The notes: generated from the sequence alone by a model not told the origin. Positions 43,951 to 56,864 are shown, counted from the first letter of the stretch. The stretch: 64,000 bases of DNA from Rhyzopertha dominica (GCA_025024175.1 QCXZ01000041.1:51951786-52015785), one strand, 5' to 3'. Translations and numbers: made by a program.

Positions 43951-44440
43951 GCAAAATGTGGAGCGATTAATAGCAACCCTGGCCCCATAAGAGCACATAT
44001 AATAGGAACCAGACTAGCGTACAGTTTTCCACCACGGCATATTTCTTTCCTGGGCGAGACTTCTCCAAAACACTTAAAGCATCGAAACAATTACCACAGC
44101 TCCCTCTATAAATACAGCTCCCCTTTCCCGTCTGAAGGGAATCACAATACATTAAATCCCACACGCGTGTGTATTGACTGGCTGTTGACAAATGTCCGCC
44201 GTTGAGTTCACAAAGGCGTCGTTTGGCTTTTTTACAATTCGCACACAGACGAAAGAATTTCCGTGTTCTCGCTCGGTCTCTTTGCCAGAGTGCATTCAAT
44301 CGTTAATCATGAGAATACGGTTCGAAGCTCGAGTGTTGTTCACTTCTGGAATAATAGTTCCGTTCCTTGATTTGGCCTCCCACTTACGGGATAAATCATT
44401 TATGAGAAAGAGAGCCGGGAAAAGCTGGATTCGGGAAAGG
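43950..44440. promoter_or_regulatory. GC-richer island
   Basis: Moderately GC-rich. A 110-codon minus-strand frame (43,967-44,299) contains several Cys but no pattern I recognise, and plus-strand frames overlap it. Candidate regulatory DNA or an unassigned exon. Confidence 0.25.
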
Positions 44441-45035
44441 AGCTAGTTGATTGTAAGGGATCTTTGTGAAGCTGAACTTCCACTTATGGAAGTTGGGAAA
44501 AAAGGAGACAGGGATCAATGAGGTGGCGTTTTTTATTTGTCCTACGATCTTGAAAAATAGCTTTGAAGGCATCGTTGCTGCTTCTATTTGTTGTTGTTGG
44601 AAGAGCCACTTTATTAATTTTCGTTTACACTTGTATTACACTTTCTACTTCGATGATCATTGTATGAATAACCCAAGAAACATAATGCTACCCCATAGCG
44701 TGCCGAATTTAGATACACGCTAAAAAGCAGGACTCTAACAATTTTCAAGAGCAATACGCATAGAAAATACTTTTTTCTATTGTGAATATTGTGTTGATTT
44801 AATTGTGTGATAGTTAAATTCGGGAATTTGCCTACAGTGTACCATGAAAAAGAATTTTTCCTCAAGATTTTTCATATTTAAACCAATTATTTTTAATGCA
44901 AATCAGGTTTGACAATGACAGACAATTATTGGCTGTCTTATTCGTGGTCTCTATAAACATTGATACTCTTCATACCCTTTGTCATCAGCATAATTTTTCT
45001 TATATACATATATAATCAATTTCATTTTTTTACCC

Positions 45036-45330
45036 ATTGAGTGTAAAGGTTCATTCGTTTACTGTCTTTTGCACTATGTTCTTCCACTTAGTCCTGTCTT
45101 TTGCTATTCTTCAAGCTTCATCCCAGGTGCGGTTTCTCTTCTTCAAGGCCTTGGCCACTGTCATGTTTTCTGCGGTCTTCCTCTTTCTTTCTTTCTTTCT
45201 TTCTCTCATAGTGGTTTTGCTGGCCTTTGCGGTTTCATTTCCAACTAGTTTAAACACTCTTACCGCTTTTTTTGTTCTTACTTCTGTCTTTACATGTTCG
45301 CCGGTTTCTATTTTTATCTTTCCTATCACT
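45036..45330 (-). pseudogene. LINE C-terminal relic
   Basis: Minus strand: VAKALKKRNRTWDEA, a stop, then RIAKDRTKWKNIVQ, ending near 45,040. The A.DR.KW pattern is the usual end of RTE/CR1-like polyproteins. Upstream the frame is rich in Lys/Arg/Glu because of the TTTC tract read in reverse. Confidence 0.5.
45182..45208 (+). repeat. TTTC microsatellite
   Basis: CTTTCTTTCTTTCTTTC tract, about six units, inside the LINE relic. Confidence 0.8.
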
Positions 45331-45369
45331 AAATAATGGTTACTATATAATAATTTTCCTTATGTTCTC

Positions 45370-46005
45370 AAAATTTGACTGTAATTCAAACCTGTCGTCG
45401 CAAGTTTTTCCGGCACCGTCGCACCTGTAATTGCAGGCCTCCGAAAGCTGGCCACTTAACTCCGTAAAATTTAGATGGCAATTAAGACACTTTAAATCGT
45501 TAATTGGAACGGCCGCTCGCCGGCCGATAGCTCGCTCTCGGAACAATGAGATCGAAGATACCCGTTCAGGGGTCATCGTAAAAAGAACTGGTTACGTCTT
45601 AATGCCTACCTGTTTTCGCGTCGGAATCATAATAATCGGGCTCTCTCCCCTGCTCGCAGATGGGTACACAATGGCCCGGCAATTGTTGATGGAATAATAG
45701 AGCGGTCTGAATAAATATACCGGGGGGACTCGGTGAACTATTGTCGGGGACAGAGTTTCTTTTGTGCCACCGGATCACGTCGGACGGGCGTTGTTGTCTT
45801 CCGTTTGTTCTGTGATNATGCGCGATACGGTTTTTCTTGCCGGGAGTTCGAGTGGATTTTGGGCCANTCCGGTGAGTACGGGGGGTTGGCATTGTCTGGC
45901 GATCTTTGGATGTGGGTCAGGCGCGATGTCATCGACAACTGCAAAAAATCGTCTTCGTGGCGGTCCTTTTGCGTAGAATCTCACTCAAAACTCATTCAAT
46001 TTTAG
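45370..46005. promoter_or_regulatory. GC-richer island
   Basis: Contains AAATCGTTAATTGGAACGGC (about 45,493) and GCCGCTCGCCGGCCGATAGC. Overlapping frames lie on all sides (45,431-45,697 +, 45,733-46,005 +, 45,599-45,892 -) with two ambiguous bases and no known domain. Candidate regulatory DNA. Confidence 0.35.
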
Positions 46006-46410
46006 TCTCGCTTTTCAAAACCAAATATAAATTACGAAATTTGAGTACTTAGAAGAGTACGCGTTCCATTTCGGCAATGCATGTTAATACTTTTTCTCTT
46101 GAATAAACAAAAAAAAAACACTCCAAAAGGCCATTATACTTTTTTGGTTATTACGTCGTATCTGTCTTTATCTCACGCCTTTTACGCTATAAAGTCCAAG
46201 ATGTTTTCATTTTCTTTTAGAAAATCGCTAAGCCATACATATCTTTAATAAATTTTCTGCATCATACTGATGGAATTCAAAGCATCCGCTGAAATGTTCT
46301 ANCTATTCATTCTACCATACCTTGCACACATGCTAGCTATAGTGGACCATACTTGCACCTACAATATTTCACTTTCCTGGCTTTCGCTGAAAAACCAACC
46401 TGTATATCAG

Positions 46411-46544
46411 CTCAAGCTGCAGCTCAAAATACATCTGTNTGTCGATTTTGTTCTTTTTGGACCTTAAAATTTTGCACCTGCAATTTGTATAATTTCAAGC
46501 ATATTTACTAATCTGGACCTCCTGAATTTCGGAATGGTATCCGT
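46411..46544 (-). repeat. inverted copy of the 10-kb satellite-like repeat
   Basis: The reverse complement reads GATACCATTCCGAAATTCAG, GCTTGAAATTATACAAATTG and TGTATTTTGAGCTGCAG. These are the same three segments as at 10.0-10.3 kb, but about 50 bp that separates the last two segments there is missing here. Confidence 0.8.
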
Positions 46545-46939
46545 TTCCGCGAGGCACTCACAAAGTGTGAGGGGCCCTAGATCTGGACTTTTTCGTGTTC
46601 GTGGCCCAAGATGTGTATTTTGCCATTATTTAATGGTTCTGCTTTCTTTAAGGACAATTGGCCTCTAATTAAGAGTTTCTCTCCCCTCTTTACGTCATCA
46701 AACACTTTTTTTATAGCTCCCACTGTGAAATTTGCCTAGGATCGCGATTCCTCTCTTCTTTTGCACTTTCGTACCATTTTCAAATATTACTTTTTGATTG
46801 AACTGAAAAAAAAGAGAACTAACTTTGTTTAGAAAGAAAAATAATGATACTAAGTGAAATGTGAGCACCTTCAAAGTAATGTGTCCAGTATCCTAACTTC
46901 GCATGTTACTGTTCCAATAATGAATAATTTGGATTGTGA

Positions 46940-47300
46940 AGAGCTTTCAAAACACGAATTCATAAGTTTCTCCTTCTCCGAATCGGCAACCCCGCCAACC
47001 ACATCGCGCAGTTCCTTCATCAGGTGATAGATAACCGCGGCTCGCACAATAAAATGCTGTCTTTGTTAATACTAGTATACTATAATTCATACAATTCTTG
47101 TACTTGTTTTGCGGACCTCTCGTATTATGCGCGCACGGGGAGTACGTGTTAAGGCTCACTGGGAGTTTTTCGTTGTTCTTTTTGAGCCTGCGTATAATTT
47201 ACATGGGACTGACTTAGCGAAAGCCACATTCGTAATAAAAGATGACGGCCACGTGAGAAATAGCGTGCCACACTTCGAGCAGTTTTAGCACGGAACATCG
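46940..47300. promoter_or_regulatory. GC-richer island
   Basis: Higher G+C (CGGCAACCCCGCCAACC, about 46,983), no coding support. Candidate regulatory DNA. Confidence 0.22.
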
Positions 47301-47458
47301 CTCCCTTTGATGCACGAGAATCTCGGAATTCTCCTCTTTTGTTCTTTACTGATTATGGATTTTTGTGTCTCTATATGGACTTTAATAACTCTACTTACAG
47401 ATCTTCGTACTGTAATCAAACTATAATGAAAGAACCCTAACACCACAATGATTTAGAA

Positions 47459-47502
47459 AGCCTAGATACGTATTTAGGCAGCTAAGCTGTCATCTTCAGT
47501 AA
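47459..47502 (-). ncRNA. CTGAAGAT-hairpin motif, hammerhead-like relic
   Basis: Minus strand: CTGAAGATGACAGCTTAGCTG followed by CTAAATACG where CGAAACG would complete the motif. The stem is CAGCT/AGCTG. Compare 4,608-4,631 and 61,156-61,190. Confidence 0.35.
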
Positions 47503-47734
47503 AGTAAAAAAAAAACTTGAATGGCTATGCGTATTTACCGGAGGATATTGGCCTCTCCGGGTCTTCTGCTCTTATTTTGTTCAGATCATCCGATTGGTAA
47601 AACATGCTCTTGGTTTTGATATTTATTTTAGCTAGTTCAATACCATTAAATGCTTTGGTCCTGTACAGTAGTTGTGACAGGCTCAGTATCTCTTGATGGC
47701 TGCAAATTAGTGAGTGATTATAATCTAAAATCGT

Positions 47735-48330
47735 ATTTTTATTCATGTCTAAGTGCAAAAATGCAGTGAAGTATGTGCGTATATCGTATACCCGCCCCAA
47801 ACAATTTTTGCTAGAGATTTTAATATGCACATTAATCAGGTAAACGACGTCAATTCCCTTGCAGTTGTAGATGTGTTAAACTCGTTTGGTTTTGAAAACA
47901 TGTTCACAAAAAAAATATTTAGTAATTTTATTACTAATCCTGCCAGATTTCTGACCATTCTAAAACTCCTACTAGGGAATTTTAATAACAGTAGAGCCAA
48001 GATTTCGCACTTTAGAAGCTTTAATCCAAAAAGTGTTGAATAGTTAAATATCACACTACATAAAGCAACGTCCTCTAATATAATTACACCTGAAACTGCT
48101 GAAGAAAAAAAATTAACACTTTCCCTGATCTTTTCAAACATTACTATGATATATGAAGTCCACTAAAAAAGTCAAGAAAACCAAATACTAATCGAAATCC
48201 AAGCTGTTTTTTACGATTGGTTTAGGCAGAATCTCAATAATTACAACGAAAATCTATGTGTACAATATAAAGAAATTAACATATTGATTGTTATGAAAGC
48301 AAAGAATATTTAGTATAAATGTGTACACAT
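47735..48330 (+). pseudogene. LINE endonuclease domain relic
   Basis: Plus strand: VCAYIVYPPQT, then ARDFNMHINQVND (normally GDFN), VDVLNSFGFENM, and after a gap SRAKISHFRSFNP. Further frame changes give SRKPN and KEYLV-type fragments of the endonuclease-RT linker. The VYRPP...GDFN...LNSFGL order is that of apurinic endonucleases of jockey/CR1-type LINEs, which nick the target. There is no RT after it. Confidence 0.62.
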
Positions 48331-48779
48331 GTGTCGTCCTTTGATAATTCCCCAGACATTCACTTTGATTTTCATAAGTACGATACTTGAACGAAAGGTT
48401 CCATTGTGCAAACCTTGAACTGTGCATCCCGAAATATATTTAAAATCTCCCTATGAATTTTAAATCAGTGACTAAAAACATTTGAACTAAACATCTATTG
48501 TACTCAAAAGATTAAGTTTTCGTATTTTTAAATAACAAGCATGTTGTCTGTAAGTTTTAAAACACATTTTGATGTACGTTGTATAACTATTGGAAGAAGT
48601 ATGTCTTCGCGCCAGACGACGAGGAAGAAATGTTGGAAATCTAAATTCAGGACAAAGTTGGTCCCATTAGAGACCCCTGCGAAACATTAACATATCTAGC
48701 TCATAGTCGAAGTATGTTCATTATTCTGTTGTATTTTTTGTTTCTGCTTGATCGTTATATTCATCACTACCATTTCTCG

Positions 48780-49100
48780 CCCTGACGATACCAGTCATCC
48801 CCATCTATCATATTTAACAGCCATCATCCTCGCCCAGAGACAATGGGACATTCCTGCCCGATGACGCAGCGATGTGCGTAACGCACACTCCTTTTTGTCC
48901 CGGTCCTCATTCACAATTTTTCGATGTACTTATCTCGAGCCAATTCCGGCCTTGATTTACGACTTTGCCAGTCAGCCGGTAAGGATCTCGGCCGCAGGTA
49001 CTGGAAACAGTAGCAGGACTCCGATTAGCCCCCTAAACCGCGGTGCTGCTCTGCAAGTCATGCTGAATGACCAAAAAAGCTGGCGGTAGAGATGGGTGCA
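48780..49100. promoter_or_regulatory. GC-richer island
   Basis: Includes GACTCCGATTAGCCCCC (about 49,017). ATTAGCCCC also occurs in the 11.1-kb island. Short frame 48,874-49,089 without a known domain. Confidence 0.3.
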
Positions 49101-51540
49101 TCCCGATGATTTCCGTCACTGTAGTATAGAAAGTCAGAAACACTGTCATGAATTTTCGTATATTCCTTCTAAATGTTACTTCATCCGTCGAGATAATGTT
49201 ACACTGAACGTCTTCATCTACAATTTATCAACAAAACTGTACTCTTGGTTCTTCCTTTGGTTCTTATCTATCTGAAATTGCTTTTTCAGCCTCTAATGTC
49301 CATCTTACTGTTCCACAAGGTCCAGTAATTTTGTCGACTTTCAAAACATGGTAAAGTTTTCTATTAACTGTGTACGTACTCTAAAAGTATTGATCCTTAT
49401 ATTATCTGAATAAGCAAAAGAGTATTTTAACTTCTGTATATTTACGCTTCAGCACTAATTGCTGGTTTGTAANATTGGGTACTCGTCGATAGTTCCATAC
49501 NTCAAAGTATCCGCCGTTCCCCCCAGTAGAGCCCTCGAGAAAAATGATACTAAACAGTTTATCAAAGTGCATTGTAGCTTGTATTGTGCTCAGCGGGCGT
49601 CGCATTCTACTATATTGCCGTACATCTCAACGTGTGTGTGAGAAAGCTCTGACTTGGCACAAACACAGTTGAACGTTTCGTTTGTCTGTACCGCCAGATT
49701 GTTAAAATGTGCCACGATTTCGATGCACTGTTTTCGGTTTAGGTTGAATGTCATAGAAAAATGTGGAAGCATGGATATGCGAGGGCTCCGATGGGTTATA
49801 AAAATATTTATTTATTAAACTTAATGTATTATTAAAAGTTGAGCACAGTCTTACACATTTCTCTAAAAAATTCGTCAATACGAAGCATCTGTCATATCGT
49901 AACACAGGCTTTTTGATGGTCTCTTTAAGGAAATATGCCGCCAACTCAGTCACTTATCCTTATCAGAAAATTCACCTCTTTGTTTATATTCGGCATTTTC
50001 AGGAACGTTTAGTGTGTTATCGGTGTGTTTTAGACTTGTTAAGGGTCAAGTATCTTTTGTTTTCTAGCTAGCTAGTAATTGTCTGTACACTTTGGAGCTT
50101 TATTCTTTTTTTTTGTATTTTACGGTATTACGTCTTAGATTTTCCATATGACAAGTGTGTTTTCGCTGTTCTTGTCGGCCCTTTAGGTCTTGCTCTGTTA
50201 AAAGTGTTTAGTTTTCCACTCGTAGATTTACACAAAGAATAGTAGTTGTCCTTCCAAGTAAATTATAAATCATTTTTCTAATATTTGGTTTGTAAGCTAC
50301 ATCGACATAAATAAATTGAAACACTGGGCTGCCTACTGCCATAGCAGTCTACAATTTTATGCTCATTGGTCTGATAAAAATAAATACGCAAATGGTTTGG
50401 TATTTTCACTGATAAATCGTAGTAACGTATGAATAAGGAAAGAGTCAAAATATTACATCTTATAGGGTGCTCATTTCAGGTCAACTCGTCCTCATTACAG
50501 GTACTTCAACATTTTTAACACTAGTCTTTTGTACTGATAACATCTAAATAAAAGCAGTCCTTCATTTTATCTTGGCAGGACACAAATAACAATATTTTTT
50601 AGTTTCAAGCTTGTCTTCCTTATAACTGGATTTAGAAACGTTCTGAGTGCATTGAGTGATAATCCTTTCATCTTCAGGCAAATCTAATTATGTCATATAT
50701 ATGCATGTTACATAACGGCAACATATATCAACAATTTTGTATTTTACGACCACAGCTAAATTTTACCCACCTTTCATTCATCGTATCTACCCCCTTTGCT
50801 AATGTACCAAGATATTATTTGTGGTTTTCCATTATCAGGCCCTACACTTTTGCTTTAATGCATGATAGGAATAATAACGGCGTTGTTTTTCCTCCACACA
50901 TTTTTTATATGTGCTAAACTCTCCTTAAACTCACATAACTGCTTCATCAAATAATCTTAGCCATTGAGGAAGAAACTGCAAGCCAATACAAGCCGTTTGC
51001 AGCAAAAAGGTTGCTCAGGTCTATGCAGGCAATAAGTCTGTAAATGCTTCAACTCCATTTCATCAATATCCAATAATTCTGCTTTATTATTTTGTTTATA
51101 CGTCCTCCTTATATAGGCCAGGTTATTATTTGTTCGGGTTATAATACATCATGTCTTCAGAAAGCAGCTTTTAAGAATACGACGAAGGATTGTTAGCGCC
51201 TTGAAATAAAGTGTAGCTCCATTGCTTGTCCAAATATTGCCTTTCAGAAGAGTCTCATAGGCTTTACATTAAAAATAGAAAATCGTCTAACTAAACTAAA
51301 TATTAGGAGCGATAAGTAGCTCTGGCAAAAATAATGGTAGAGTCTACAAACCAAAGTATTGAGAATAGCAGCTTCCAAATCCACGTCAACAATTAAGGAT
51401 AAAGAATATGCACGATTTTATGTGCCAAAGAACCACATGCATCACTGAACATTGGTTTTTTCTGTAGAAAAGAAGTGAAGCTTTAGTTGGATGTAGCTTT
51501 CCTACTTTTCGTCCCATAAATTCAATCCTCCCGAACTATT
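49101..51540. other. no confident gene
   Basis: Minus-strand frames at 49,702-49,953 and around 49,100-49,400 look somewhat protein-like, but I could not assign them. A CCTGAAGATGAAAGG string on the minus strand at about 50,665-50,679 resembles the start of the hammerhead-like motif but lacks its second half. Confidence 0.3.
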
Positions 51541-51910
51541 CTTCGTGTCCCCTTCCAGTTCCTTGCGGTACTCCTCGCGACACCACCTAAATCTAAGCCA
51601 GGCACAAAGACGCAACTAGTCCCGCTCATCTAATTAATCACGACGGTGACGCGCGGGCATTGTGCTCCTCATGTGCGTATCTGATGCCAGCATCTGGTCC
51701 CGTTTGCAATTCAGATGCAAAAACCGTTTTGCTATTGTTGTTTTCGGCGCTGGCCGTACCCCCGCCTGCCCCCCTCGCGAATTCGGACGTGACGCAGAAT
51801 TTTAACGACGCCACCTTTGTCCGCCAAGTGACGTGCAAGTGTCTCCTCCTATTGTTGGAGTGCTGTGGGAATCCTGTGGAGTGGTCCCTCCTTGCTTTGT
51901 TTGCGATTTT
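51540..51910. promoter_or_regulatory. GC-richer island
   Basis: Contains CATCTAATTAATCACGACGG (about 51,627) and GCGCTGGCCGTACCCCC. Opposed frames (51,660-51,917 + and 51,638-51,838 -) suggest chance openness. Candidate regulatory DNA. Confidence 0.35.
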
Positions 51911-53560
51911 TTCTTGATATCAGTCGAACCCCTTAGGAAATGGATGCTACTCAATTTAGGTGCATCAGTTTCTGCCTCGAATTCGTAGTAGTTCTTCGTG
52001 ATTGGTTGCCCTTCAAGCGTTGTCTACAAGAAATGCAGCTTGATAGCCATGGTGAAGATTTACTATGAAAATCGAGTTGTGTATGAGGAGATTATAATTT
52101 TGCAAACCATAGATTTTGCTTTTCGTTTAGTTTTCTTGACACGATCAGTCCTCATTTTAGAGGCCATATTCTGGTCTGGTATCCCTTTCTATGCAAATTA
52201 TAAAAATGCTTTCATTTGCACTGTAGAAAATATTTTTGACCGAAACCTGCTTTTCACAAGCAAAACATTCAATATCCAGTAACAGTTTCAAAATTTTTAT
52301 AAATCAACTAATTGATATTTGCAACGTCCTTGTAGACGATTTTAGTTACCAAAAGAAGTTTAATTTAATAATTTCATGTCATAATAATACAAAAATGATG
52401 ATTTGCTTACGAAGAAGAGTCAAAATACTGTTTAAAACTAGGAAGCACGGAGTAGATTTTTATTTGTTGTAGAAACAAAATAAACACAGAATTTAAGGTT
52501 GTTCTTGTATAAATTAAGATAAGTAAAACCCTCCACATAACATGATTAGGTATGATCGCCACTAATGCGTTACAAGTTCTAAAGCATAAATAATATAATT
52601 AATCAAATCATATCATAAAAATGAAAGATGCTTAATAACATGTAATTAATTTAACTAGATAAATATTATTTCTTACTTAGCAAAATTAATGGCAGAAGAA
52701 GTAATCTTGTATCAGTTCTTGCTAATGACGTAGAATTTTAGGATTACTTTATCCACGTTCTTTGGTCTGTGTCACAGTGATTGCTTTTTTAAAACACATT
52801 TTTTGATAGTTGTTCAAAAAATGCCATATCATTTCTTCTTTTGCTTCATACTGAATTTTCTTAGACATACATCAATCAAATGACCGTTTCATAGAAAATT
52901 TTATACTTAGCTTGCGACTTATCTAGTAAAACTGAATAAATGGCTTCTTCAATTTCCAAAGACGTATTTTCATTATTATGGCTTTACAATAAGTATCAAT
53001 TCACAATATGTACTAAATGTTGTTGTACAAACAAATTGAGCGGTTGCGGTTAGTACTGATAACGGCCAAGATAGTTAACTATTATTCAAAAGAATAGTTT
53101 GTCCATTTTTTAAATTTGTTAACTTTTACTCTATTTACACCGTACGACTAGCAACACTTAAAGATTTTTTTTAAACCCGCCCTTTCGTTAGAATCTGTTA
53201 CAAATTTTTTGTAAGAAAGGCAATAAGATAGAAAACAAGCGATCATTATTTAGATTTTGTCCAATGCAGTTGCAAAAACGTTGAGGTAAAACAAAGTATA
53301 CGTTAGCACCAAAAATTATTTGATTACGTAAATGCAGAAAGAATGCGAGATAGACAAAAAGGAATGATTTTCTTCAAGGTAACTAGATTTTAGTTTTTTT
53401 TAGGAACCGCCCATTTATATGATCCTAGATATACAAGGAAGTATCTCTTGCTTCTTTGCAACATGACTTTAAATTGTTAGTTGCTGATAAAGTAAAACAA
53501 ACAAAAAGTAGTTACTATAATGGCAAAAATATGACAATTGCTATTTGACGTCTTGATGAC
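51911..53560. other. AT-rich stretch, no gene recognised
   Basis: Frames of up to 94 codons (51,998-52,282 +) have no recognisable domain. Confidence 0.35.
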
Positions 53561-53805
53561 GTGAACGCCTTGATTTTTGCACTTTTTAGTGGGCTTGCTT
53601 TTGTAGTGCGTTGTGGGTTTTCGTTGTTTGCAGATGATTGATTGTGTTAATTATTTCAGATTGTTCCTGTCCTGGAGGACATCTCTAAGTGCGTGTAATG
53701 AACAAACAACGACTGTGATGTGCTGTGACAACAATAAAACCTTGCCGTGGATTCCTGGACTTGTGGATTTGAATGACGGGNGATGCAGTTAAAGAAGGTA
53801 GGAAT
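53560..53805 (+). other. possible noncoding first exon
   Basis: A patch with TTTGCAG and TTATTTCAG acceptor-like sites (about 53,632 and 53,661) and a GAAG/GTAGG donor-like site near 53,799. Ambiguous bases at 53,781, 53,808 and 53,810 blur it. It could be an exon of a host transcript or a transposon end. Confidence 0.2.
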
Positions 53806-54600
53806 TNTNGGTAATATTTTTACACGCCTGCATGTTGATTAAACACGGTTATCAAACATCCTTAAATAAGCTCTTTCGTGTTTATTTTTACCAGAGGAAG
53901 TAGTGAGAGTTCTATGCGCTACTACTTATACCTAATCGCTTGATTAGTTTAATAAATCAATACTAAATAATTAATTAAGTAGTGGTTCAAAAACTAGGTA
54001 TCTCAGATCGAAGAAATGTAACTGGCATACTTCTTAACACCCTGGTGGACACATAATTAATAATTACACGCTCAAGTGTGTTTAGTAGTAATTAGCACTG
54101 TAAGTGCTGTCATTATAGGTGAAATATAACATGTTTTTCGATATACAGTAACCATAAAACATAAATTTTACTTTGCATACATATCTTTGGGAGTATCAAT
54201 GCAGTAATAACACTTACTGCAGCTATGTTGTTGTAATTATTGTAATCTTATATCGTTTTCATGTATTAAATTTTAAATCTATTTCTGTTAAACTTTTGAT
54301 TAAAAGTGACATAGCGCTTGGATAGGCTTGCTAAGTATCTATTATTTAATACGGAACTTCTGTATTCTTTAATTCTGATCAATTAATTTTTCATACACAT
54401 CACTTTTATTGTTTCTGCTCCTATTGTTGCATTTGTTATTGTATCTTGAATTATATGTTGCAATTTTTACTAACATTATCTATCTAATTTGGGGACTGCC
54501 AATTTTTTACCTCATTTGAGCTTTGTATAGGATAAAATTGCGACGTTATTTTTTATTAATATATTCTTTATCACCTTTTCGATCTCTTTCACTGTGGCAA
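53806..54600. other. AT-rich stretch, no gene recognised
   Basis: Nothing supportable. Confidence 0.35.
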
Positions 54601-54609
54601 CTGTAGTTT

Positions 54610-54790
54610 TCAATTCATGTGATGGAAATACATGCCAGCTGGTGGTCATCAGCAAAAGCTCGTATCCCTGAAAAATCGAGGCATAATTCTATGCCAAAAG
54701 TATAGATGGTAAACAACAAAGGACCAAAAACCGAACCCTGTGACAGTCCAGATGTAATTCTCTGAAAGTCTGAACGCCAGGTCACTCAAA
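54610..54790 (-). pseudogene. LINE reverse transcriptase catalytic-core relic
   Basis: Minus strand: SGLSQGSVFGPLLFTIY, then FADDHQLACISIT. These are the GLPQGSVLGPLLF and (Y/F)ADD blocks of jockey/CR1-type RT, in the right order but closer than usual to each other, and without flanking domains. Confidence 0.72.
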
Positions 54791-54989
54791 TACATTTTAA
54801 TATTCTGGACTGCTTTTGCTCACTTAACGATTTTTTAATCAATATTTCACCATGAATTCCAAGTGTTCGTTAGTGGTTAGCACATTTTCTGGTGCATTTT
54901 ATTCTACACAGTTCGGTTTTGCTTGTTGCCTTTATTTTCTTATACACCAAATATACAGCAAATGGATCATCCTCCACATGTATTCCTGT

Positions 54990-55460
54990 ATACACCCCCA
55001 TCTACCGTCTTCCTCAAAGGTCCACCACACCTCCACCTTTTCCCCAATTCCTCTCGATACACCAGGAAACAATCGCCACAATTTGCAGAGCGCGTTTAAT
55101 TCCCAACTTCGGCGGGATCGGTTCCGGCGGACCTCTCCGCGAGATAATCAAGTGGTCCATTGTGAGAGGCGCCGTCTCCGCGCCTTTGTCCATTATCCTC
55201 CGGGGCTAACTCAGTTACGAAGTTGACTGACACGTACCCCGCTAGACAATGGGCCAATCAATAGGGTAATGAGAGGACACTATATCTAATTATCGGTGCG
55301 GTCAGCGCATTGCCGCCGGCCCTAATGGATCCTTATGTCTTCCCGACGTCGCAGCCACCTGGACGACGCTTGTAGTCTCGGGACGCCAAGGTGCGAGGTC
55401 GAGGTGGTATCGTCGCGGTTACTGGCTAGTGACGTCACATTCGGCGGGAAGATTGAAAAG
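54990..55460. promoter_or_regulatory. GC-richer island
   Basis: Contains ATATCTAATTATCGGTGCGG (about 55,280), GCCGCCGGCCCTAATGGATC and CACCTGGACGACGC. The overlapping + frames (54,852-55,226 and 54,892-55,209) are both open and match nothing known, as expected for noncoding GC-rich DNA. Good enhancer candidate. Confidence 0.38.
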
Positions 55461-55839
55461 TTTAACAGATTTTTTGGCTTAAATCGTAAAATCTAGTAAA
55501 AAACGCATTGATTCTGGAGAACAACACAATAGTTGGGTAAATCCCTTCAATTTGTCGTCACTATACTTCTTGAAGGTCTTCCTCTTGCACATATTCGGGA
55601 ATAACTTAGTACTACAGTCGCTATGCAAATCAGATACTACAGTATAAACTGTAATACCCCTAAGGGCACAGGATATTGTAAAAGGATCCACCAATGATAA
55701 CCATGTTTTTCCAGTCAAGATTATTCAAGAAGCTTTACAAGGTCACAGTCCTCCTCTATGTAAAAATATAGGTTATATTACTTATGCCCACCTATTTAAA
55801 TTTTAGACGAATACATTTACATGGATGTATTGTCTCTTA

Positions 55840-55930
55840 TTTATTATCTCTTTAGTGTATTATTTTCTGCCAGTTAGTCCTGTCGTTATCTACGTCGTTA
55901 TCCCACTTGAGCTTTCTCTTCTCCAACACT
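55840..55930 (-). pseudogene. LINE C-terminal scrap
   Basis: Minus strand: LEKRKLKWDNDVDNDRTNWQ, which resembles the W..DV..DR..W end of LINE polyproteins. Very short. Confidence 0.3.
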
Positions 55931-56607
55931 AGTACCACTACCATGCTTTATGTCTTCTCTGATCTTCGTCTTCTTGCCCATCTGCAATTAATAAATGTTT
56001 ATTTTCTAAAGCAAAGTATAGTATCTCGAAGTTTCTTAGATATATTCGAAGCTTGGTCTTTATCAGGCTGAATGTAACGAACATCAGAATAATACGGCTG
56101 CTAGGTTCCTGATGCATCATTATACAGCCATTTTAGCTTACCTGTATTTTAAATGCTAGTATATCGAGACGCAACTTTGAATTATTTTGTTATCTGCTAC
56201 CACTTAGCGGTGGGTAACTTGGAATTTTCTTGAAACTGAAGAAGAACGTTGAATTTAACATCTTCTAGGACCCGTGTACCACATATTGTAGGATTATATA
56301 ATATAAGATAATATAAGAAGAGAGAGAAAAGACTTTGGAATACTACTAGGCAATCGGCAATATACATTGGATATAAAAGAAAAAAATCTACTGTTACAAA
56401 ATCTCATCTAATACACCTTTGCCTACATTACTGAATATCGCGAAAACTTGCCGCCTTATGGTTACACTTTTTGACAGTTTAGTAAACAGAAAAATGTACT
56501 CTATGGAAGTCTCTTGTAAATATGGTTTTAGTCATAATCTTGGCATATTTTAGAAATCTGCAGTGGTGTAATTTGTGCCAAATTTTAAATGGTATATGTT
56601 ATTTTTT

Positions 56608-56864
56608 TATCTTGTTGGTGTTACTCCAAATAAGTGATATTATTGTCATTGTTATTGCAACGTTTCATTGGATAAACTCCATCTTTATCAAGAAGCAAAA
56701 GTACACAAAATTAATTTCGTAATAATAATATAACTGGATGCTACAATACAGATTTGTATAATATAAAGGAAAAGTAAGCTTGCTAAAGGTGGATTTTATC
56801 CTCCTAAACCTTGCAATAACAAAGATAATGATATCACTTATTTGGAGGAATGCCAGCAAGATAA
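56608..56864. repeat. inverted repeat, about 88-bp arms
   Basis: Left arm 56,608-56,696 and right arm 56,777-56,864 match in inverted orientation at roughly four bases in five (CTCCAAATAAGTGATAT is exact in both), with an 80-bp spacer. A transcript would fold into a long hairpin. It is either two inverted copies of one repeat or a small palindromic element. Confidence 0.65.

Noticed and set aside
49101..49400. Minus-strand STDEVTF string as a DDE transposase catalytic block.
   Set aside because: No second or third catalytic block, and the flanking residues do not fit mariner or Tc1.
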